The notes beneath the pieces were generated by a model. That model saw only the letters and a list, made by a program, of their open reading frames with translations, ran no database searches and was not told the DNA's origin. This document shows positions 46,113 to 55,422 of a DNA stretch of 64,000 nt, in pieces. The DNA is from Hirsutella rhossiliensis (lineage: Eukaryota > Ascomycota > Sordariomycetes > Hypocreales > Ophiocordycipitaceae). The first letter of the stretch is position 1; each line of letters opens with the position of its first letter. The stretch is taken from the NCBI RefSeq assembly GCF_020360975.1, contig NW_025408684.1, forward strand, positions 186,001 to 250,000. The letters are read 5' to 3'. The position numbers and the translations under genes are program-made.

Positions 46113-48240
46113 TTAGCGGTGTGGACATGACAGGAAGGACGCACAACTCACTTCAGCTGGAACATTTGCCCCCAAACTGTGGGCTGCACCCCTGTCACTC
46201 AATTGGGTTTTGTCGTGGTTCTGCCACCACGCCAGCTTACTTGGAGAGATAGGCCGACTCGTCACCTGCCAGTTATACATTGATCTCCGCTGTCGATGCT
46301 CTGCAGGGCCTTGTGATACATCTTTGGTGGTCCTCTTTACCTCAGACGACGATGCTGGCTCGGGGGATGGTGCAAGAAGCGGGCGAGGAGATGGTGGCTC
46401 GTCCAAGTCGTCCCTTGAACTCAAAGATTGCTGCGGCGACCCTGGCTCTTGATATGCGCGTGTCTTGCAAGGAGCGCACTCGTGGGTAGGTACGCTCGAG
46501 ATCGAGTTCAAAATTTCGGGATTTAGATGTCGATGGCTTGGGCCTTGAACTGCAAGTTCGTCGCGGAGTTCTCCAACGGCCGAAAGGGCCAGACCGCCGC
46601 GTTGAGACGAGGCAGAAATGTTTCCAGTTGATTCCTGCGTAGGTGAACTTGGCGGAGTGTTGGAAAATCCCAAGCCGGACTTAGTCTCGTTGTCCTGGCC
46701 ATCATCAAAAGCTGGTCGTCTCTGGACAGACGCCATTTCGCTGTTGCACGTCGACCCCTCAAGGTGTAGTCGGGATGCTGCCTTGTTGGGTAGGCGCACC
46801 TTTTCGCGTCGCATTGTTGCAACCCATTCCTCGGCATGCTCTACGGCGGCAGTCGGCGACTTCCTATATTGTAGTAGATGCGACAAAATCTCGGCTGGAC
46901 TGAACTCAAGCTCCGGCACCTTCGTGGCGAAATCTGCAGCAAGGTCGCAAGCCGCCGAATCGTTGCTACTGCCATCTTCTCCAGCGTCTTGCTGAAATAT
47001 GAACCCAAAGAGCTGGGAAGTCATGGCGGCGTCAGCGTATTGGAATTCAACTTTCTTGTCCACGCGACCGGGGCGAATAAGCGCCTCGTCGAGCTTCTCA
47101 ATGTGGTTCGTTGTCATGATGAGAACTCGGCCCTCTTGCGAAGCCACGCCATCAAGGGTGTTCAAGAGTCCTGACATCGTGACCCCAGTTTTTGACTTTT
47201 GAGACTCGTCAGAATCAGCAGAATCTGGTGAGCGCTCCATTCCAACAGCGTCTATGTCCTCCAGCAGAACAACGCATTTTTGTGGAAGGTCGGCGAAGAG
47301 GTCTTTCAACGTGCGGTCGTTCACACTAGGCATGCCGACAATGTATATGTCGACATCGAGCTCGCCAGCCACGGACAAACTGAAACTAGATTTTCCTGTT
47401 CCTGGGGGACCATGCAACAAATAGCCTTTTCGATAAGGAATCGTGCGCTTGGCGAACCAGTTTCGCGTTTCGGGATCCAGGAAACTCTTCACGTTAGCAA
47501 CTAGCTGTTGCTTTTGCTTCTCGCTGACGATGATAGTCGACAGTGGCCTGATCTTTTTCGTCGCGATCTTTTTCCAACTATCGCCGCGGTTTTCGAATAT
47601 CGTGGTCTTGTTCCTGACTTGATGCAAGTATTCGTTGCGACATTTGCCAAGGAATTCCGTTAGTATCCCGCATGATCGGCCGACGTAAGTGATGGAGATC
47701 TCCTCCTCTTTGTAAAATCCCGCGTCTTTGAGCTCGGTTTGGTAGGAGAGCAAGTGCTTTCGGAACCAGAATAGAAAACTCCCGTTCCAAGGAGAAAAGG
47801 TAAGTGGCTTTTTGACGTCGCCGTGAAGCGCGTCTGGGATGTCTCTCTTGAAGCCTGCTCGAGCGATGGTCGAGCGAGGTGCATTCTCCAGCCCATGAGT
47901 CGAAAGCTAGGTCAGAACCATGTCGTACGCCTCGTCTGACCCCTTAATATGAACTGTGGAGGCTGCAAGGGTATCAGCTGAGGACGGCCAATATCTGAGG
48001 ACGTGAAAACTGACTGAAATGCTCCTCTAGCCACAATAGTAGGTAACTGACGTATGTTCTGGGAAAGGAAAACAGCTCAAAGAGGCAAACTAATGGCGTG
48101 TAGCTGTTCAAACAGAAGGCCAAGAGCTGTGCGGCCGTTACGCCTGAAATACCAGGCGAGAAATTCGGTAGAGTCAATGGACGGTATGGCGGCTGAGTAT
48201 CCCAGACCCAGGGAGGGGTTGCATTGACCGTGCCGTTCAT
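46113..48240 (-). CDS. BCS1-like AAA ATPase with an in-frame TAG
   Basis: Exon 1 is 48240-48015 and exon 2 is 47962-46113. The 52-nt intron (47963-48014) has gtcagt, a ctgat branch-like site and ttgcag. The start is the ATG at 48240 (MNGTVNATPPW). Exon 1 gives a hydrophobic N-terminal segment; exon 2 opens with the BCS1_N region (STVHIKGSDEAYDMVLT). The AAA core has Walker A GPPGTGKSS (about residue 260), Walker B VVLLEDIDAV (about 306), the sensor TTN and RPGR. The C-terminal 300 residues are low-complexity. BCS1 in mitochondria inserts the Rieske protein into complex III; filamentous fungi have many paralogues of unknown role, and this is likely one. Codon 94 (47907-47909) is TAG where Trp is expected, so the full protein needs readthrough, an ATG downstream such as 47753, or the gene is newly dead. 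Confidence 0.8.
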
Positions 48241-49954
48241 CTTGGCGATAACAAACACGGAGAGGTATCCACGAGGCGGGTCTAAATAAAAGTAGGCCTA
48301 ATTATTGTTTGTTGGAAACTTGAGTTGCTAATCCGAGACAGCAAGAGTTCTGGTCGTTCCGGCAGTGCGTTTTATTTGTAGCTGGCACCTCGTCGGGCAC
48401 TTGTGGAATTGCCAGTCATCTACCGGATGAGGACGGAAGGCGTCCACGGTCGAACCACGGGCCCGCATCGCATCACTGGCCGACGGCAGCGCCGATGATC
48501 GCCGAATTGGTTGACTCAGTGCTGTGTGTTGCAATCTGACTGCGCACAAAAGTGCTTTCGTACACACACGGGTACGGCCCGACCCCACATCTCAAAAATG
48601 CAAATTTGTGGTGGGCACAATCTTGCACCAGCCATGTGCCAGGCTGACTGTACGGACCCGACACAGCATCCTCAGCAAAGACAATGCAAATTTGCATTGA
48701 GGCCGCATCAAAGGATTCCGGGCTTCCACCTAGGAGCTGCCTGGCATGTATCCAAGACATTACACGATGCGTTCTCAGCTGGCAAAAGGAATACTTAAAG
48801 GTCTGGGCTCTCGTTGATTTGAATGGAAGCGCACAGAGTGTTCATAGTCCATCCATGGGACCGCGCCCTGCTCTGTTCAACCCCGCGGTCCAGCCCTGCT
48901 TCTAAATACTTTTCACCAAAACTTCACGTGACAGGGCAAGTACTGCATCCTAACTAGTCTTAGATGTCATCAGCTAACCACTTAAAAGATGTGTATCCAA
49001 CTGTGGAGGGATTACCGTGGCTGTGGCCACATTATTTTTGCTGGATGGGCTGCGTGTGACGACGGTGGCCTCGATCAATGCCCCAATATAACAGCTCGTC
49101 ATGTTGAGGATGCTGGAAAGTGCCAGGAATGCGCGTATATTACCCCGCCGGACTCGGATCCTTAGCTGCATGTTATCCTTTTAGAGCAGAGGTTACTTGC
49201 AAGGGCCGTATCCAATAAGAACGCCGCGCATTGAGGGCATAACAATGTCATGGCAAGGTGCGTGTGTGTGCGGTACGCGTGCGACTACGTGACGGCAACA
49301 GAGGGTGAACATGGGGCGAGTCTCACGGAGCTGGAAGCCTTTGGTGGTCAGTTGACAAGCCGGCAACTTGTTAATTCTGTTCCCTTTTGCTAGTACGTGC
49401 GACTTGCCTTTGGGGGCCAACCCATTACACTATGTAATCGTAACAATATGGTACATTTGAATAGCTACGTAGGTAACCAACTTTTTTCAGTTGCTACTCG
49501 TCAACTACTATGTATCTCTAGGCAGTAAAAACATTACAGGTTCTATTATCTTAGCCCTACTAATCTCTTTTAATAGTAGGAGTAAAAAGATAACATATAA
49601 GAATACTAAATAAACTAGTAAATACCACTACTAGGGGAGCTTTAATGTCAGCCAAATCCCCTCCCGACTCTAAGCTGAATTTAAAGCCCCCAAGTCCTAG
49701 CGATTCAGGCTTGTACAAATCGGTACAGAAGGGCTTACTAATGCCTCGCGCTGCGTAATGTGTATCTAATTAGTGGGGCCCGTCACCCCTCTGCTTCCCC
49801 TGCATTGAGGGATGTACCGAATCCCTGGGCAATCCTCGGTCTATCTCCACAGCATCATGTGACGTGATTAGTAACTTCCTTCCCTATATATATTTGTAGA
49901 AGACGTCATCCCTACAGCGTTGACATACGAGTCAACCTCAACCTCGGAATTATC
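48241..49954. other. Intergenic region, no gene supported
   Basis: Several short ORFs on both strands lack recognisable content or intron support. An 18-bp perfect palindrome lies at 48682-48699. About 49535-49640 is AT-rich and RIP-like. The right end contains the promoter of the gene at 49955. Confidence 0.5.
49886..49894 (+). promoter_or_regulatory. TATA-like element
   Basis: tatatatat about 60 bases upstream of the ATG at 49955, in an otherwise mixed-composition stretch. Confidence 0.45.
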
Positions 49955-50484
49955 ATGGCTAGCCGAATAGTCGTAAAATGCTATTCACAACGGATCCCTG
50001 GCGAACCTCGATACCGCGATAAAGAAATTGCGAAGATCATTTGCAAACACGAATGGGGACGGAATCAAGATGACCGTTATGACACCTTTCATTCGTCCGG
50101 TCAATTCGCCGTTGACGGAAATCGATGTTACTTCCTTCTGGACACTGGGCCTACGCATTCTCAAGATGTGAAAGTACAAGTATATCGTTGGGATGGAAAT
50201 CAGCTGTAAGACCATTGCATGACAACGTTACATGGTTGGAGACTTATTGCAACAGACAAACCAGACCTGTCTCCCCCGCCGTCCTCGCGTACCTCAGGAA
50301 CATCCCTTTCAGGTCTCGACAACCGGCGGGTGTCGGGCTTTCCGACGAAGAGTATCTAGCACGTCGTGGAAAAGAAGCTTTCGACAACGTCATGCGTCAG
50401 AGGATTGAGCAAAAGAGGCGATGGGGTTGGAAGCTGCTGCCTAGCGAAACCAAGTATCTGGCGGACAACCCAGGTTTTGATTGA
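49955..50484 (+). CDS. Two-exon orphan protein (159 aa)
   Basis: Exon 1 is 49955-50205, the 50-nt intron is 50206-50255 (gtaaga...caacag), and exon 2 is 50256-50484. The start is the first ATG after the TATA-like element, in the context tatcATGG. Splicing joins two open stretches in phase with no stop and gives 159 residues. The N-terminal half (MASRIVVKCYSQRIPGEP...) has a short beta-rich look with a YRWDGNQL end. The C-terminal half has a charged helix-like segment (SDEEYLARRGKEAFDNV) and a Trp-rich basic patch (EQKRRWGWKLL). There is no signal peptide, membrane segment or family I can name. It is free of frameshifts, in contrast to the transposons around it. Confidence 0.7.
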
Positions 50485-51152
50485 AGAGGGTATTTCCGCC
50501 CTATTTTAGCTAGTGAGGACAGACTTGAAAATGACCCTTACCCTTCGTTTTCAGCCCTTGCGAGACTAAGCGAGCGGTTCTGAGTGGCTGAGATCCCTAA
50601 GAGGTACCTACTTGCAGCCTTCGCACCTCTTAAAGGGATAGGTTGGATAGCTGTCTCGGGCTCTGCCAGCGAGCGTCATTGAGAAAAATCTGTGCCAGCC
50701 AGCTAGTCTCCCTGACCCCGCACAAGCGCGTCCACGCGCTGGCGGCGCGCCATCGTCGCTACAAACAGTTGCATCGCCGTTCGCGGCGACAAGTTATTCA
50801 AGCTCATGTGCTACATGTGAAACTCGAAGATGGTTAGCTGGTTCAATGACACGTCAGGTGCAACATTGGGCGGCAGCCTTGTGGCTGCAGTAGTCTAACT
50901 TTAGCTCCCCACAAAACCGGGGAGAAGGAGCTCCACTTTCTCGTGCACGCCCCTACGTTTCTAGGATTCCCTTAATTTTTTTTTTTGGAATGATTCCGGG
51001 AGTGTGCCTCGGCGGTTACCTATAGACTCCTGATGGTTGCTGCGTTGGGCGGTTTCTGGTACTCTCTGATTCGCTTCTTGGAAAATTGCTGATTTCCCAG
51101 TAACCGCTGTTGGACGTTCCAGGGTCCATGGAGAGGACTTACTATATTTTTT
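50485..51152. other. Intergenic region, no gene supported
   Basis: No ORF of convincing length or composition. A ctcccc/ggggag mini-hairpin lies at about 50905-50926 and a run of T at about 50979-50987. Confidence 0.4.
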
Positions 51153-51384
51153 ATGAGTACGGACGTAGTGCTAGGTGGGCTGTATAGATTCTCTGGGGCT
51201 ATACTACTACCTTGCACCAGTAGCCAATCCCGTGCTGCCCATCCTAAAAAGAGGTAGAAGGCTATGGCGCATTACTGTGTGCGGCCGGCCTGGGCAGCAC
51301 GGGATTGGCTACTGGTGCAAGGTAGTAGTACAGCCCCAGAGAATCTGTACAGCCCGCCTTCACTACTTCGTACTTCGTACTCAT
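51153..51384. mobile_element. Foldback/MITE-like inverted repeat (232 bp)
   Basis: The arms begin atgagtac (51153) and end gtactcat (51384). About 68 bases on each side (about 51175-51243 and 51286-51354) are nearly perfect complements, separated by about 42 bases. The arm differences tata/taca and gctat/gctgt are CpA/TpG transitions in the left arm. The right arm has a small duplication (acttcgt twice). No coding capacity; no clear target duplication. Confidence 0.65.
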
Positions 51385-51642
51385 TTTAATTTCGGAGAGA
51401 CGGGCTGCCTCATCGCCAGAGTCGCTCTTACCGCGTTCTCCCACGCACAAATGCGTGTCGTCCTTAGCGACTAATATAGTTCCGCTTTATTTATCCCTAG
51501 CCATGTTCCGATCAACCGGATTAATCAGGGGCAGGTCATATTTCGTAGGGGCAGTATCGATTGCGAACACGCGGTGTCCATAATGCAGACAGAAAATTAT
51601 TTGCTAAGACACAGTTCCCGAAAGCACATCGTTACTCCCGCG

Positions 51643-51735
51643 TCACTCGTTAGGGATTACTCCTTCGCCATTGCAGCCGGGGCATTTGAATTTTCCGATC
51701 ATCCCAGTGCCGTCGCAGCGAGAACATTGCGCCAT
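51643..51735 (-). CDS. 30-aa double CxxCxGxG zinc-ribbon-like microprotein
   Basis: ATG at 51735 in the context gcaaaATGG, stop TGA at 51643. The 30 residues contain CSRCDGTG and CPGCNGEG spaced by seven residues, the pattern of half a DnaJ cysteine-rich domain, which binds one zinc ion with four cysteines. The frame is open further upstream; an alternative ATG at 51795 would add 20 residues. No transcript evidence can be seen, and an ORF this short could occur by chance, but the two exact motifs make that unlikely. A role in redox or protein binding would be guesswork. Confidence 0.5.
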   Translation of the reverse strand: MAQCSRCDGTGMIGKFKCPGCNGEGVIPNE

Positions 51736-52164
51736 TTTGCTGCTCAGTAGGAATAGAGCGCGGAATCTTTCACTTGGCTCCCAAGTTAGCACCATGATAA
51801 TAATTTGTGAGCACCGTTCGGTTGATGACAAGGATTTCACGTTACAATTTTTAATGTTGAAGCCGAGCAGTCCGAAGTTGGAGAACAGGTTGAAGGTCTT
51901 CTTAGATGAAATGCGAAGATTATGTATGAGTCGGCTTTATGGAAAAGCCAACACCGATTTTCTTCCTCGGGGCTCTCAGGTGACCGAAAGCTGGGCAGGG
52001 AACTTGTGAGAGCCAATCAAGTCACGCCACGTTCTCGTCCTGGTCGGGCCGTAGGTGGGGGTCAGTAATATATCTAATCCTAATTGGGCTCGACACTTCT
52101 TGTCAGATTACCCTGAGCTCGCTGAACAGTTGAGTTTGATTCTCTCCATAAAAACAAATCAACA
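51736..52164. other. Likely divergent promoter region
   Basis: No gene supported. It separates the minus-strand microprotein ORF from the plus-strand zinc-finger gene and contains no repeat that I recognise. Confidence 0.4.
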
Positions 52165-52315
52165 ATGGAACCAGCAGATTGCCCCGTCTGCTTTCGCAGT
52201 TTTCATTCAACCGATAGCTTGCATTCACACACCGAACATTGGCAAGTATGTCATTCCAACTTCTCGATGTCAATTCGACTGATCACTCGCTAGCAACAAA
52301 TCCAGTATCACCTTA

Positions 52316-54161
52316 AGTCAGCACCCCTAGCTTCCGGCACCCCCCACTTCCGGCACCCTTCGCAGCACCAAGGCAGGCACATTCCAAACGCAATTGAAGC
52401 CGCATTTTAACATCACGATAATTAAATTTGGTGTTTCTGGCTACTCTAGCTGCCAGCTATTGCAAAGAGCTTCAAATCCTGCGTTCTGATTGGCTATGGC
52501 GGCGGCAGCCGCTCAAGCGTGCGCTCGAGCTATTTCTTCGTCTTTATAACTTGTTCAATCTGTACGAACCGCCCATTAGGGTCCTGAGGACCTTTTTCTG
52601 TTTTGAGGCCGTAGACGATGTAATTGATGCTCTAGCTGCTGTATTCGAAGTTGGGAGGCTACAAGCTGCCAATTTTGCTCATCAAGGCTGCGGCCAACCT
52701 TGCCAAAGAGTAGTCGGATCGTACGGTCAACTTGACCGCGGTTTTCTAGCCCCATAATAAGGCGACGGACTTCTTGTGATCGTTTAGGCGTTTTGAGGGC
52801 ATTGTAAATAGCTAGGGTACCAGAATTCTTTCTTTTTGACGGCGTTGACGGCGTTGACGGCTGCGGCAAGACGAACCGGCTTAGCAAGGGCTTTGCCATA
52901 TTAACTGGCCATAGTCCTGACCCACGCCACCCGCCCTTGATATTCTTTTCGGTTAGACCGGCCTGCCGGGCCTGATAATATGCTTGGAGGAAGGTAGCCT
53001 TGCCAATTGGCGCTGTATCGTCGAAAGATACGATTTTTTCGAGTTGACGTCGGTAGGCAGCCTTGATCGGCGAGAAAACCGAGATATCAAGAGGTTGGAG
53101 GACGTGGGAGGAGTGTGCTAGTAGAAAAAGAAGATAAATGCGATTCTTAAAGCATTCATACATAAAATCGTCGGTCTAATGGCTCCCGTGGCCATCAACG
53201 ATAAGGAGAACGTTCCCCTGTGGGTGGCGCCTTGTTTGGGGGATAAACACCTGCTTGAGCCATTGAATGGCGATAGAATCGCTTGTCCAGCCCTTTGGGA
53301 AGTGACGAAGTCCCAATCCTTTAGAAAATCGAGTTCGTCAGGGAACCATTGCTGTTGGAGGTCCTGGCCCTTGAAGATCACAAGGGGTCAAGGCCTGGCC
53401 CGTTGCAGAGACGCATTCGACGATTGTAGTCCAACAACGCGATCCAAGCCGCTTCTTGATAGCCTCCTTCTTCTCTGAGCTCCTAGCACTAGCCCGTTGC
53501 AGCCAAGGCCCTCGAGGATGCCTGTTTCGTCCATATTGAAGCGTGATTCCGGTGGGATTGCCTGTATAGCCGGCAGCTTGAGCAATTGGAACCATTCCTT
53601 GATCCCGCTAACAGAGGCGCCGTTGATACGGGCAGAATCAAGAGATTTACCTTTGATCGTGCTAATCTCTGGGTTTCGGGCTAAAAAGCTCGAAACCCAG
53701 TGTTTTCCAAGCGGGCGGGGGTCTCCACTAGCCACGATGATGCGGCCGGCGAATTCCCTGAGTTGATAATGCGTTGGAGGCAGCCCAAGGGCCGCTTGGG
53801 CAAGAACCCATTCACAGAGGTGTTTTTCCTGCTCTCGACTAAGCCTTTGAGATGCCTCTTTTGCCTCCTTCATAGGTAGGGCTCCTTTAAGACGCGTCTG
53901 AAGGGTTGTTCTTGGAATACCCCACTTGCGACTAGCTTGGAGCTGAGGTATGCCATTATTAATAGCTTCGAGCGCTTCTTGGAGCTGGTTTTCGGTATAT
54001 TTAGAAAGACGAGGCATCGCTGATTCGAATGATATTTATTTTATAATTATTGAATAAGAGATGCACGAGAAAACGCGGTCACGATGTAGTGGGTAGTCAA
54101 CGCGATGGTGATGTGGGGAGGTGCCGGAAGTAGGGGGTGCCGGAAGCTAGGGGTGCTGACT
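52316..54161 (-). mobile_element. Fot1/pogo-type DNA transposon (1846 bp)
   Basis: Terminal inverted repeats of 42 bp (52316-52357, 54120-54161) have one mismatch, a CpA to TpA change. Each contains the repeat cttccggcacc twice. The target duplication is TA (52314-52315, 54162-54163). One minus-strand transposase gene fills the interior. Length, TA target and the encoded domains fit the Fot1/pogo group of the Tc1/mariner superfamily. A RIPed end of a second copy lies at 42865-43252. Confidence 0.93.
52576..54017 (-). pseudogene. Pogo transposase, frameshifted
   Basis: ATG at 54017 (MPRLSKYTENQLQEAL). The N-terminus has a psq-type helix-turn-helix (residues about 5-45) and a CENP-B-type DNA-binding domain (about 60-130, with PTHYQLREFAGRI). 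The DDE_1 catalytic core shows NMDETG (about 53530), VDGHGSH (about 53195) and LQPLDISVF (about 53090), the expected three acidic positions. The frame changes near 53460, 53390 and 53300, and a TAG follows the DGHGSH block, so the enzyme is inactive here. The C-terminus holds a KRKN-type basic stretch. Confidence 0.9.
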
Positions 54162-54211
54162 TAATGCTCTCTCTCAATGTATTCGACATCACGAAATCCG
54201 ATGCGAGGCGT

Positions 54212-54240
54212 CGACTGCGACTGCGACTGCGACTGCGACA
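54212..54240 (+). repeat. (gactgc)n microsatellite in the zinc-finger gene
   Basis: About five 6-bp units encode an Ala-Thr dipeptide run in exon 2 of the zinc-finger gene. Confidence 0.7.
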
Positions 54241-55422
54241 GTTGAGCATAGTAGCGAAAGCAACTTTGGATTTCCGATTCCGATTGCTGCCGACAGACGT
54301 CCTCGAAGTTGTGTTTCCCAGTCAGTCGATATCATACCGTTTCCTGTGGAGAACACCGGCCGCCATTCTTCGTCAACTGTCATCTCGAATACAGTCGAAC
54401 CGCGTGAGGTCGGCTACGCGCTCAAAGGCATAATTGGCGCAGATGTCATAAGTCATTCTACAGATGCTGGAGTCAGTTCACTTCCGAATGAAATGTCGAC
54501 TAGGCATGTGGAGATCACCAGTCTATCAGGATCTGACAGTCTCCCCTTTCGATGCACACATCTGGGATGCGACAAACTGTGCAGGACAAACTGGGAGTGG
54601 CGGAGACATTATGGCACACGTTCGTCCTTTCTCTTTCCACCGCTGGCAGTGTCACTTATTTTGGATTATAAAACAGACATCAGGACCAACGAGCGGTGCC
54701 CAGCATGCAAAAAGTCGTTCACTCGTGCCAGTCACATTCTCAATCATCGTTGTAGATCGAGCACTGGTGATCCACTGTGTTCGCGACGACAAGTCGTGTC
54801 CAGATGGCTCGACGCAGGAAGACGGAGAGGAGAGGCAATTGAAGCCGGCCATGATGGGGTTGGTGGCCTCTCTGAACCAACAGACCCAATCAATATCGGG
54901 CCCAAGACCACCATCTTCACGCGACCTGTCCCCGTCCTTCATGAGACCCCTTTTTCTGGAGAGAAAAGCCCAACGCAAGCCGCCCTCGATAATTCACACG
55001 ATCTGAACATCCCACTGCCCCAACATTTGGCGACCCAGATTCGGGCGGAAACGAGCGAATTGAACATTCCTGCCATCTTAAGAGACGGTTCCGTAGCTCC
55101 TGGAATCTGGGGGTATCAACCTCCTCTGAACATCGCACCTTGCATACAGGATGGTTGGATTGGTTCAACTGACTATGCACTCGATGAGATGATAGATGCA
55201 CCATTGCTTATCAGATATTGAGCGGTTCAATCGAACTATTGGCTCGTACATAGTACTCTATCTGAAGATCAACGCACGACACGTATGGTGAATTCATAAC
55301 CCCGTAGAGCTTGATGGCCCTATCAACCTCCACAAGTAAAATGCGTGCCCATTTCTGGTGTGCTCAGTTCGAGGATTTTGGTCTCGGCATCTTTGTTAGG
55401 TAAGAGGCGCCTGGGCCAGGAC

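Larger units (their letters stand above)
52165..55221 (+). pseudogene. C2H2 zinc-finger gene interrupted by a pogo transposon
   Basis: Exon 1 is 52165-52245 (ATG in the context caacaATGG). Intron 1 is 52246-52305 (60 nt; gtatgt, ctgat, ccag). Exon 2 is 52306-52315 plus 54164-54619, split by the transposon. Intron 2 is 54620-54676 (57 nt; gttcgt..aaacag). Exon 3 is 54677-55221. Without the transposon and one TA the frame is continuous for about 363 codons. Fingers are CPVC..HTEH in exon 1, CTHLGC..HYGTH across intron 2 (splicing restores the H-x3-H), then CPACKKSF..HRC. The C-terminal part is Ser/Pro-rich. It is probably a DNA-binding nuclear protein. The insertion lies in codon 31. A shorter protein could start downstream, but the first finger would be lost. 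Confidence 0.75.

Noticed and set aside
47863..47960. An intron removing the BCS1 TAG
   Set aside because: The best candidates are too short, have a poor donor, or place the branch site only a few bases from the acceptor, and they delete conserved family residues.
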